DNA of 64,000 nucleotides from Pseudomonas alkylphenolica (GTDB lineage: Bacteria; Pseudomonadota; Gammaproteobacteria; Pseudomonadales; Pseudomonadaceae). A program made the translations under genes and the position numbers. Positions 35,602 through 43,044 of the stretch are shown piece by piece; the first letter of the stretch is position 1; each line of letters begins with the position of its first letter. The DNA lies in assembly GCF_016009175.1 (NCBI RefSeq), contig NZ_JADUCM010000005.1, positions 1-64,000 of the forward strand, in the 5' to 3' direction. The notes under the pieces were generated by a model. It worked only from the letters and a program-made list of their open reading frames with translations. It was not told where the DNA came from and ran no database searches.

Positions 35602-36869
35602 GGCCGTGGCTCGACGTAGTCGCGGCGCAGTTTTTCGCCGGCCGGGTTCATCGCCTCGCGCATGAAGCCTTCGCCACCGCGCCGGTCGAGGCGAAACAGG
35701 GTATTGGTGACATACACATCATCGCGTACACCCACCACCTCCAGCACTTCACTGACGCAGCGACGGCCATCGGCCAGGCGCGTCAGCTGGATCACCACAT
35801 CCAGCGCGGCACAGATCATCTGGCGCAGGGTCTTTTCCGCCACCAGCCGCCCGGTCAGGCCCACCAGGGTTTCCAGTCGCAACAAGGCATCCTGGGCAGT
35901 GTTGGCGTGCACAGTGCTCATCGATCCGTCGTGCCCGGTGTTCATCGCCGTCAGCACATCGAGGACTTCCACGCCGCGAATTTCGCCGAGCAGGATACGG
36001 TCAGGGCGCATCCGCAGGGCGTTGCGAATCAGCTCGCTGGACTTGATTTCGCCATGCCCCTCGGCATTCGGCGGCCGGGTTTCCAGGCGCACCACATGCG
36101 GGTGGTCCAGCTGCAGTTCAGCCACATCCTCGATGGTCACCAACCGCTCTTGCGCGTTGATCAACTGGCTGAGGATGTTGAGCAGGGTGGTCTTGCCGGT
36201 ACCGGTGCCCCCACTGACCAGAATATTGCAGCGACGCGCCACCGCCAGCTGCAGAAAGTCGAGGATGTTCTGATCGACCGTACGTGTGGCCAGCAGGTCG
36301 GCACTCTTGAGCATGTCCTTGCGAAACTTGCGGATCGACAGGCACGGCCCGTCCAGCGCAACCGGGGGAATGATTGCGTTGACCCGGCTGCCATCGGGCA
36401 TGCGCGCATCAACCATGGGCGAAGACTCATCCAGGCGCCTGCCCAACGGAGCAAGAATGCGTTGCATCACCCGCTCGACATGGTGGGCGTCGATAAACCG
36501 CAGGTCGGTTTGCTGCAGTACGCCGGCACGTTCAACGAACACCCGGTGCGGGCCGTTGACCAGAATCTCGGTGACACTGGTGTCACGCAACAGCACTTCC
36601 AGCGGGCCGTAACCGGTCAGCTCATCGACCAGCTCTTCGGCCAGCCGCTCCATTTCGTAGCGCGACAACGCCAGGTGCAGGCGGGCGATATAGTCGCCCA
36701 CCTGCTCCATGACGAACTGCGCCAGGGCCGGGCGAGCGCCTTCAAGCAGGTTGCGCCCGCTGTCTTCGATGGCATCGATGAGATAGCGGTGCAACGCCCG
36801 CTTGAGTACGTGAGGATCGTTGTCCTGATTGTGCCGAGGCCCGCCAAACAGTTCGTCGACGCTGCTCAT
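35598..36869 (-). CDS. tadA: TadA (CpaF) ATPase of the Flp pilus
   Basis: Secretion ATPase of the GspE family, 423 aa. The Walker A box GGTGTGKT is at 220-227, followed by the Asp box (RLVTIEDVAELQL), Walker B (DRILLGEIRGVEV) and the His box (NTGHDGSMSTVHANT). It is a cytoplasmic hexamer that powers Flp pilus assembly and perhaps retraction. Its ATG overlaps the tadZ stop as ATGA and its stop overlaps the tadB TTG, so translation is tightly coupled. Confidence 0.94.
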   Translation of the reverse strand: MSSVDELFGGPRHNQDNDPHVLKRALHRYLIDAIEDSGRNLLEGARPALAQFVMEQVGDYIARLHLALSRYEMERLAEELVDELTGYGPLEVLLRDTSVTEILVNGPHRVFVERAGVLQQTDLRFIDAHHVERVMQRILAPLGRRLDESSPMVDARMPDGSRVNAIIPPVALDGPCLSIRKFRKDMLKSADLLATRTVDQNILDFLQLAVARRCNILVSGGTGTGKTTLLNILSQLINAQERLVTIEDVAELQLDHPHVVRLETRPPNAEGHGEIKSSELIRNALRMRPDRILLGEIRGVEVLDVLTAMNTGHDGSMSTVHANTAQDALLRLETLVGLTGRLVAEKTLRQMICAALDVVIQLTRLADGRRCVSEVLEVVGVRDDVYVTNTLFRLDRRGGEGFMREAMNPAGEKLRRDYVEPRP

Positions 36870-38056
36870 TTATGCCCCCAGAGCCGGTTGAGCCAGTTGC
36901 CACCGGACGGTTTGCTGTGTTCCGAACGCCGGGCCAGCCGTTCACCCAAGGCTTTGAGCTGCTGCGTCAAATTTTCCCGTGGGGCGAGTTCAAACAGCGG
37001 CAGCCCCTGGTTCTTGCTGTTCAGGCGCACCTCCGGGCTGTACGGCAGCACCACCAGCAAGGGCAGTTCAAAGCGCTTGGCCAGGGCGTCGGAATCGGGC
37101 GCCACGCCCTTGAGGTAACGGTCGACCAGCAGGCTCGCATGCTCGAGTTTCATGCCCTTTTCCCGCCACAGGGTCAGCACATCCAGGTTGCGCCGACAGT
37201 CGAGCACGTTCTGGTCGGTGTACCAGATCAGCTTGTCGCAATGGCTGACGAAGGTACGTAGCGCCTCACAATCGGTCTGCCCCGTGAGGTTGACGACGAT
37301 GTGCTGGAAATGCTGGCGCAGGGCACTGAGCAGCATGTACAGCTCGGCGGCGCTGGTGCGTTCCAGCGGTTCGTCACCGTCGGCATAGGCCAACAGGCGC
37401 AAGCCCGACTGTTCACGGGTGAACGCGCTGTCGATCAGGGTGTTGTCCAGGCGGCGCAAGTGACGCAGGGCATCGCCAAAATGAAAGGACGCTTCGAGCC
37501 CCAGCAAGGCCAGGCTGTCGCCGCGCGGCAACCCCAGGTCGAGCAGCAGGGTTTGCTGGCCGCTGACCTGTACTACTCGCGCCAGGTGCGTCGTCAGCAA
37601 CGCACCATCGGCTGCGCACTGGGTACCATAAAGCACGGTCAGGCCGCCCAGGCTGGGGTTGCTGGCCACTTGTGGCAGGCGCTTGCTCAAGCGCCGCACC
37701 AGCCCCGCCACTTCACTGGAGCGTGAGCCGTAGGCGACAAAATCCCGCGCCCCGGCGCGCATGGCATTGAGCACCAGCTGGTTATCCATGCCGTCGCCCA
37801 GGGCTACGATCGCCAGCATCGGTTTGGCTTCCAGTACCCCTTCGATCAGCGCGCACTGGTTGACCACCTGATCACGGTCCAGGCCAACGAAGATCAGGTT
37901 GGCAAAGGTCACGTCGATCAACGCCAGCAGCTGGTCAAGGCTGCCGCTGCCGGCGCCGACCACCTGGCCCAGCGGCGCCAGCGCCCCTTGCAGCCATTGC
38001 AGGTCGGCCTCGTTGCGGGTGAGGGCAAGAAAGGTCTGGCTCAGGCTTTCGCTCAT
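36866..38056 (-). CDS. tadZ: TadZ (CpaE), ParA/MinD-like localisation protein
   Basis: Protein of 396 aa. The N-terminal part (about 1-130) resembles a receiver-like domain without full phosphorylation residues, and the rest is a MinD/ParA fold (LLLDLGLPRGDSLALLG). The Walker A loop is degenerate: GTQCAADGALLTT stands where KGGVGKTT is expected. TadZ marks the pole or site of Tad machines. ATGA overlaps occur at both ends (rcpA stop, tadA start). Confidence 0.85.
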   Translation of the reverse strand: MSESLSQTFLALTRNEADLQWLQGALAPLGQVVGAGSGSLDQLLALIDVTFANLIFVGLDRDQVVNQCALIEGVLEAKPMLAIVALGDGMDNQLVLNAMRAGARDFVAYGSRSSEVAGLVRRLSKRLPQVASNPSLGGLTVLYGTQCAADGALLTTHLARVVQVSGQQTLLLDLGLPRGDSLALLGLEASFHFGDALRHLRRLDNTLIDSAFTREQSGLRLLAYADGDEPLERTSAAELYMLLSALRQHFQHIVVNLTGQTDCEALRTFVSHCDKLIWYTDQNVLDCRRNLDVLTLWREKGMKLEHASLLVDRYLKGVAPDSDALAKRFELPLLVVLPYSPEVRLNSKNQGLPLFELAPRENLTQQLKALGERLARRSEHSKPSGGNWLNRLWGHK

Positions 38057-39300
38057 TGGGATAACCCGCTGCGACTCTCGAAGTCGCCGTTTTCCAGAAA
38101 GAACAACCGGCCCCAGCTCGGGTCGTAGTTGCGCAACTTTTCGCCCGGCAAGGATGGTAACTGTGCATTGGCGGCGATGGGCTGGACCAGGTGCGGGGTA
38201 ACAATCATCAGCAGTTCGGTTTCATCGCGCTTGAGTTGCGACTGGCGGAAGAACGCCCCGAGGATCGGGATGTTGCCCAGCCCCGGAAACTTGTCCACCG
38301 CCGAGCGTGTGCTGCTGCTGATCAAGCCACTGATGACGAAGCTTTCGCCATCGGCCAGGGAGATGCTGGTATCGGTACGCCGCACCGTGAGCCCAGGCAC
38401 CAGGGTTCCGGCGATGTTTACCGCGTTGGTGTAGTCGAGTTCACTGACTTCCGGGGCAACCTTGAGCGTGATGCGGTCGCGGCTGACCACCGTCGGCGAC
38501 AGGGCCAGGCGAATACCGAACTCCTTGTACTCGATTGAAACGTTGTCGCTGCCGCTGCTGGGCACCGGGATCGGGATCTCGCCGCCGGCGAGGAAGCTCG
38601 CGGACAGGCCACTGAGCACCACCAGGCTCGGACGCGCCAGGGTGTAGGCAAAGCCACTGTTTTCCAGGGCATTGATCGCCGCCAGGAAGCGGCTGCTGCC
38701 ACCGCCCCAGACAATGTTGAACACATCATTGTCGAGCGGAATGCCGCGCACCACATCCGGCACGCTGCCCGGGCTGACCGTGGTAATCGGCGTAGCCCCC
38801 GGCGAACCGATCAGGGTGTTGTTCGAGCCTTTGAAAAACAGCCGCGCACCGGCTTCCTTGTATTTGGTCCGGTTGACTTCGACAAAACGGATATCGGCCT
38901 GAACCTGACTGGGCAACGTCGCATCCTGCGAGGGCGCAAGCGCCGTCTCCGCCATCGCCGCCGTCGCCACACCCTTGACGAACAGCATGGTCTGCAACGG
39001 CGCCTTGGCACAGGCGGTCCAGACCATCAGGCTGGTCGCACCGGGGCTCAACGCCGTGAGCAACACGGCGTCATCGCCGCTGGCTTGCACATCGGCCACT
39101 TTCGAGTCGCCGACCGCTACCCGGGTGATGGCGACCGATGCCCGCACCTCCTGCTGCAAGCCTTGATCCATCTCGATCACCGCCGGCAGCTGGGACAGTG
39201 CCGAGCAACCGCCGCTGGCCTGGGCCTGGGGCACGAGCGGTGCGGTCCAGAATACAGCCCACAGCAAATGTTTGACGACGCGCAGGGAACGACTGCTCAT
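38053..39300 (-). CDS. rcpA: RcpA (CpaC), outer-membrane secretin
   Basis: Protein of 415 aa with a signal peptide to about residue 28 (PLVPQAQAS). An N-terminal BON/pilus-specific domain precedes the secretin core (FVEVNRTKYKEAGARLFF to LVQP); the signature ISLADGESFVISGLISSSTRS and VDKFPGLGNIPILGAFFR is clear. It forms the pore through which the Flp pilus crosses the outer membrane. It starts 20 bp after rcpC. Confidence 0.9.
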   Translation of the reverse strand: MSSRSLRVVKHLLWAVFWTAPLVPQAQASGGCSALSQLPAVIEMDQGLQQEVRASVAITRVAVGDSKVADVQASGDDAVLLTALSPGATSLMVWTACAKAPLQTMLFVKGVATAAMAETALAPSQDATLPSQVQADIRFVEVNRTKYKEAGARLFFKGSNNTLIGSPGATPITTVSPGSVPDVVRGIPLDNDVFNIVWGGGSSRFLAAINALENSGFAYTLARPSLVVLSGLSASFLAGGEIPIPVPSSGSDNVSIEYKEFGIRLALSPTVVSRDRITLKVAPEVSELDYTNAVNIAGTLVPGLTVRRTDTSISLADGESFVISGLISSSTRSAVDKFPGLGNIPILGAFFRQSQLKRDETELLMIVTPHLVQPIAANAQLPSLPGEKLRNYDPSWGRLFFLENGDFESRSGLSQ

Positions 39301-39320
39301 TGAAGGGCATCCTAGCTGGA

Positions 39321-40250
39321 TCAGGGAGTGGGCTGACCGGATTGATTACCGCGGATGATTTCCATGCCTTGGCGTGGTGCTGCCGAGGCCACAGCGTGGA
39401 CAACCGGCGTCTGCGCCAGCTGACTGAAGCGATAGAGTTCGCGGTTGGCGTTGTCTGCTACCTGCGTGCGGTTCTGTGGGTCGGACCAGTACCGTGCCAG
39501 CAGTTTTTCTTCGGCACTGCGCACTGCCAGGCGCAAGCTACCCGCCTGGGCAGCCAGCAACAGGCGATTCACCAGGACCTCCGGCACCGCCAGCACCACC
39601 GTGCGGGCGGGTGTGCGCTGTTGTTCCAGGCGCGCCTTTTCATCCAGCGCCGGCTCTACCGGCTGGCCATCGCTGCCGAGCCCAAGCTGCCTGCCGACAC
39701 TGAGCAGGCGCAGCGCCGGCAACACCACCTGGGCTGACGCTTGCGGGTTGTTGTTTTCTTCGCGCAGGTACAGCAACACGTCGACGTAGTCGCCCGGGCT
39801 CAACTGCCCGGCGACGCCCACCACCTCGTCAACGGCCAATGCCAGGGCGCGTTCGTCGGGGCGGATCATGCGCGCCAGCGGGCCGCCGGACTCGAAACTG
39901 CTCTCTTGCAGCCAGGTGCCGGCAGGCAGCGCCCGCCAGCTACTGCGGCCGAGCACTTGTTCCTGGGTCTGGAAGCTACCGGCGGGAGCGACCTGCAGGC
40001 GTTCTACCAGCAGGTCTTCCGCCGTCAGCGGGGTAAACGGCGCCACATCGCGGCGCAGCACTACCACCGGCTGACGTGTTTGATCCAGCGCCTTTTCAAC
40101 GACAGGAGCCGCGACAGGCGTGGCGGCAGGGGGAGCAGGTGCGGCAACAGGCTCGGCGACCGGAGCGCTCAGCTTCAGGCCCCAGTAGCCCGCCACCAAG
40201 GCACCGAACAGAAAGAGGCCCGCAAGGATGATGGTAAAACGACTGCTCAT
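39321..40250 (-). CDS. rcpC: RcpC (CpaB), Flp pilus assembly protein
   Basis: Protein of 309 aa. A single N-terminal membrane helix (TIILAGLFLFGALVAGYWGL, about 5-24) is followed by an Ala/Pro/Val-rich stretch (PVAEPVAAPAPPAATPVAA) and an SAF domain (PVVVLRRDVAPFTPLTAEDL onward) linking to the RcpC core (GYVDVLL-like PGDYVDVLL). It is thought to contact RcpA and peptidoglycan. It is the first gene of the minus-strand export operon and is divergent from flp. Confidence 0.88.
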   Translation of the reverse strand: MSSRFTIILAGLFLFGALVAGYWGLKLSAPVAEPVAAPAPPAATPVAAPVVEKALDQTRQPVVVLRRDVAPFTPLTAEDLLVERLQVAPAGSFQTQEQVLGRSSWRALPAGTWLQESSFESGGPLARMIRPDERALALAVDEVVGVAGQLSPGDYVDVLLYLREENNNPQASAQVVLPALRLLSVGRQLGLGSDGQPVEPALDEKARLEQQRTPARTVVLAVPEVLVNRLLLAAQAGSLRLAVRSAEEKLLARYWSDPQNRTQVADNANRELYRFSQLAQTPVVHAVASAAPRQGMEIIRGNQSGQPTP

Positions 40251-40572
40251 GCCGGCGCTCCCTTCTGACTACCTTGTACGTCCATTGCACACGACGTGAA
40301 CCGGCACACACCGTCGACACAGGAAGTAACTATTTCGCTATTTGAAGGTAGCGCAACTGAGCCAAAGTGCCATTACCCGTCAGAAAATTTTCCATCCCAA
40401 AGCCGACACCCCCCTAAAACAACAGCTTATTGGCGTCAGTCTTTCACTATAACTTTCGTATTAATGCCTTCTTACATTTGCTGGAATATCAGCCGTTGAC
40501 GATGCTGTGGTGGCAAAGGGGAATCACCGAATAAGCCCCGCCATCTGCGCCTCGTGCGCCAGGAGAAGTGCC
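40251..40572. promoter_or_regulatory. Divergent control region of rcpC operon and flp
   Basis: A 322-bp gap, AT-rich in its middle, should hold both promoters of the Tad system. An imperfect inverted repeat with 8-bp arms and one mismatch (40333-40340 and 40349-40356, core CGCTA/TAGCG) resembles an operator. A further AAAATTTT element is at 40385-40392. A 67-codon ORF here (40296-40499) has no ribosome site. PprB binding is expected from P. aeruginosa but no known box is identified. Confidence 0.5.
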
Positions 40573-40782
40573 ATGCGTCTTTCCAAAGTACTCAAGAGCT
40601 GCAAAGAGTTTTTCTACCGCAAGGATGGCGCGTCCGGCATTGAATACGCGATTGCCGCGGCGATGGTGGCGGCGGTGTTGACGACGTTCATGTCGCCTAT
40701 TTCCGATGGGTTGAAGACTGTGTTTACTACCGTGCAAACGTCGTTGACCAGTACGGCAAATGCGGGCAAACCTGCAAATTAA
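40573..40782 (+). CDS. flp: Flp type IVb major pilin
   Basis: Prepilin of 69 aa starting at ATG 40573 with a strong AGGAG ribosome site. The leader ends in RKDG, followed by ASGIEYAIAAAMVAAVL: the Flp motif with Gly at the cleavage site, Glu at position 5 of the mature chain and the adjacent Tyr. The mature protein of about 47 aa is typical. FppA should process it and TadA-C assemble it. Its high expected expression fits a separate promoter. Confidence 0.95.
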   Translation: MRLSKVLKSCKEFFYRKDGASGIEYAIAAAMVAAVLTTFMSPISDGLKTVFTTVQTSLTSTANAGKPAN

Positions 40783-40852
40783 CGTCGCTTGAGTAGGCGC
40801 ATAGCGCGTTATCGAACTGCCATCGTGATCATTTTTTAAACGGAAATTCTCC

Positions 40853-41260
40853 ATGCTGACCTCTTCCCAGCGACAACAGATTCTCCTGGTGGATGATGAA
40901 GAGGACGCTTTGCTGGAACTTGCCGAGCTGCTTGAGGGCGAAGGTTTTTGCTGTTACACCGCCACGTCGGTGAAACTTGCCCTGCAACAGCTCACCCGCC
41001 ACCCGGACGTGGCGCTGGTGATCACCGACCTGCGCATGCCGGAGGAAAGCGGCATTTCACTGATCAGGCGCCTGCGCGAGCACACTGCCCGCCAGCACTT
41101 GCCGGTGATTGTCACCTCCGGGCATGCCGACATGGACGACATCAGTGACTTGCTACGTCTGCAAGTGCTGGACCTGTTCCGCAAGCCGATCTATCACACC
41201 CGCCTGCTGGAAACCCTGGACAACCTCTTTCCCTTACCTCGCCTGCACCTTGTGAACTGA
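40853..41260 (+). CDS. Stand-alone receiver-domain protein
   Basis: Protein of 135 aa consisting of one receiver domain and no output. Residues needed for phosphorylation are complete: Asp14-Asp15, Asp59 (VITDLRMP), Thr88-Ser89, Lys111 (FRKPIY). GFCCYTATSV parallels DYCCIPCHSS in PprB, suggesting it derives from or mimics the PprB receiver. It lies 70 bp after flp on the same strand. It could be a phosphate sink or a connector for PprA, or control pilus machinery directly. The function is unknown; the domain is certain. Confidence 0.85.
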   Translation: MLTSSQRQQILLVDDEEDALLELAELLEGEGFCCYTATSVKLALQQLTRHPDVALVITDLRMPEESGISLIRRLREHTARQHLPVIVTSGHADMDDISDLLRLQVLDLFRKPIYHTRLLETLDNLFPLPRLHLVN

Positions 41261-41269
41261 GTGCAGCAG

Positions 41270-42937
41270 CTACAACGAGTACCTGAAGCTCAAGGTATAG
41301 CGCGGCCGCCGATCGAAACTGTCCAGGGCAATGTCCGACATCGGTTTGGCCGCTTCCAGTGAAAGACTGTAATTGCGCGCATCCCCCAGACGCACCCCAA
41401 GCGCAACGGACGACAAGCGTGAGTCGCGCACGTCGAGCTGGTTGAACCAGCTACGCGCCGCATCCACCACGCCATAAGGCTGTACGAGTTTCAACAGCTC
41501 ACCCGTGCCCTGGATGCTGTAGTTGAGCTCATAGGCGGCGCCCCAGCCTTTATCACCCGAGGCCTGGTCGCCGGGATAACCACGGCCGAAGTTCTGCCCG
41601 CCGAACACGGCGCGCTCACTGTCGGGCAAGCTGTCATTGCTCCAGTACAACGCCGCCGAGGCGACGCCTTGCCAATGGTCGAAAAACCCATCGCTCTGCA
41701 CCCCGGCTACGCGCACGCGCAAAAAATCCAGATCGATTTCACTGTCGGTTTTCGCCCCCAGGTAATCCAGGCCCTGGTAGGCGCCGACGCTGAGGATGCG
41801 CAATTGCCGGGCAGTGCTCGTGCGCCAGTCACCCTCGAACCCCAGTGCGCGCAGGTCGGTACGACTGTTGTACCTGAGCGGCACATCAACGCCCTCGTAG
41901 TCGGTGTCGTCATTGACGGTGTAAAAGCGGCCGGCAACGCTGAGCCATTCGTGGGAAGACGCCGTCAGCGTCTGGCTCAGGCCAATCGAATAACGGTCAA
42001 GGTCGCGGTGCTGCCTGAGGTCGATACCATTATTCAGGCGCAGCCGCGCATTGGGGTCGCTTCGCAGCTGCGTGGCAGACAGGTTCAACTGGCTGCCTTC
42101 GCTGTCCAGGTACTGCGAATAATCCAGGCGGTAATAGTGTTCGTGTTCATTGCCTGGGGGAAACAGGGCGCTGAAGCTGACCTGCTCGGCCAGCGAGGTC
42201 TGGGCATTGCTGCTTGCGCCCAACAATGCCTGCAGGCTCTCGCGGTTGCTGTCAGCAAGGTCCAGTGTTGCGGCAAAAGGTTGGCGTGAAGCGTGAACGA
42301 TCATGGTCGTCGCACCATCGCTTGTGCCGGCCGAGGTGACCTCAGCCTGAAGGCTCACACCGGGCACCCGGCTCATCAGCGTCGTGTAGCGCTCAAGGGT
42401 CTTGCGCATGACCGGGCGTTCCGCCTTGAGCTTGCTTGCCAACTGCTTGAGGTAGTTCGCTGCGGGGCCAACGTCGCCGTGCAGCTCAACGTCGCGAATG
42501 TAGCCCTCGACCAGCACCACCTGCACGCGCCCATCGGCAAAATCCTGGGGCGGCAGGTAGGCATAGGACAACACATAGTCGTCCTGCTGGTAGCGGCGGG
42601 TCAGGCGTTCGGTGGCTTCGGTCAGTTCCGCCAGGGTGACATCGCGGTCAATCAGCCCCTGATAGTTGTCGCGCAGATCACTCAGGGCATACAGGCTGCC
42701 ACCTTCAAAACGTACCTTGCGCACCTTGATGCGGGTGTTCGCCGGCAACGCTTGCGACGGCACAGCAAGCGTCGGCAATTGCAGTACGGGTAGCAGCGGA
42801 CGGTAGGCGTCGATCGGCAGGTTGGGAGCGGGCAGGCTGCGTTCTGTTTCATTGCTGTTGAGGTAACTCGGCAGGGGCTCGGCGCTTGGCACAGAGGCCC
42901 AGGAAAGCCCCAGAATGGCAACGGCCAACGATCGCAT
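41270..42937 (-). CDS. TpsB-type outer-membrane transporter (ShlB/FhaC/HecB family)
   Basis: Protein of 555 aa from ATG 42937 (GGAG-like ribosome site); the TTG-started form is 7 aa longer. A signal peptide (LAVAILGLSWASVPSA) precedes a proline-rich linker, the two POTRA domains (about 70-220: IKVRKVRFEGG, QVVLVEGYIRDVELHG) and a 16-strand barrel. The RGYP motif of loop 6 is in GGQNFGRGYPGD near residue 463. It should export and fold a two-partner-secretion adhesin. No TpsA gene lies beside it: flp/receiver is on one side and pbpC on the other. The last residues RYTLSFRYSL end in the usual aromatic beta-strand. Confidence 0.85.
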   Translation of the reverse strand: MRSLAVAILGLSWASVPSAEPLPSYLNSNETERSLPAPNLPIDAYRPLLPVLQLPTLAVPSQALPANTRIKVRKVRFEGGSLYALSDLRDNYQGLIDRDVTLAELTEATERLTRRYQQDDYVLSYAYLPPQDFADGRVQVVLVEGYIRDVELHGDVGPAANYLKQLASKLKAERPVMRKTLERYTTLMSRVPGVSLQAEVTSAGTSDGATTMIVHASRQPFAATLDLADSNRESLQALLGASSNAQTSLAEQVSFSALFPPGNEHEHYYRLDYSQYLDSEGSQLNLSATQLRSDPNARLRLNNGIDLRQHRDLDRYSIGLSQTLTASSHEWLSVAGRFYTVNDDTDYEGVDVPLRYNSRTDLRALGFEGDWRTSTARQLRILSVGAYQGLDYLGAKTDSEIDLDFLRVRVAGVQSDGFFDHWQGVASAALYWSNDSLPDSERAVFGGQNFGRGYPGDQASGDKGWGAAYELNYSIQGTGELLKLVQPYGVVDAARSWFNQLDVRDSRLSSVALGVRLGDARNYSLSLEAAKPMSDIALDSFDRRPRYTLSFRYSL

Positions 42938-43044
42938 AGGACGCTCCGTGATCCTCAACGGTAAGCGGAAGCCAGGACTGCACAGTGGTCACTCAAGCGT
43001 AGGTGGTCGCAGCATCCCCGTCTAATGCGTCCTGCCTTCCCCCT

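Noticed and set aside
40296..40499. 67-codon ORF in the flp-rcpC gap
   Set aside because: No ribosome site, runs through the putative control region.
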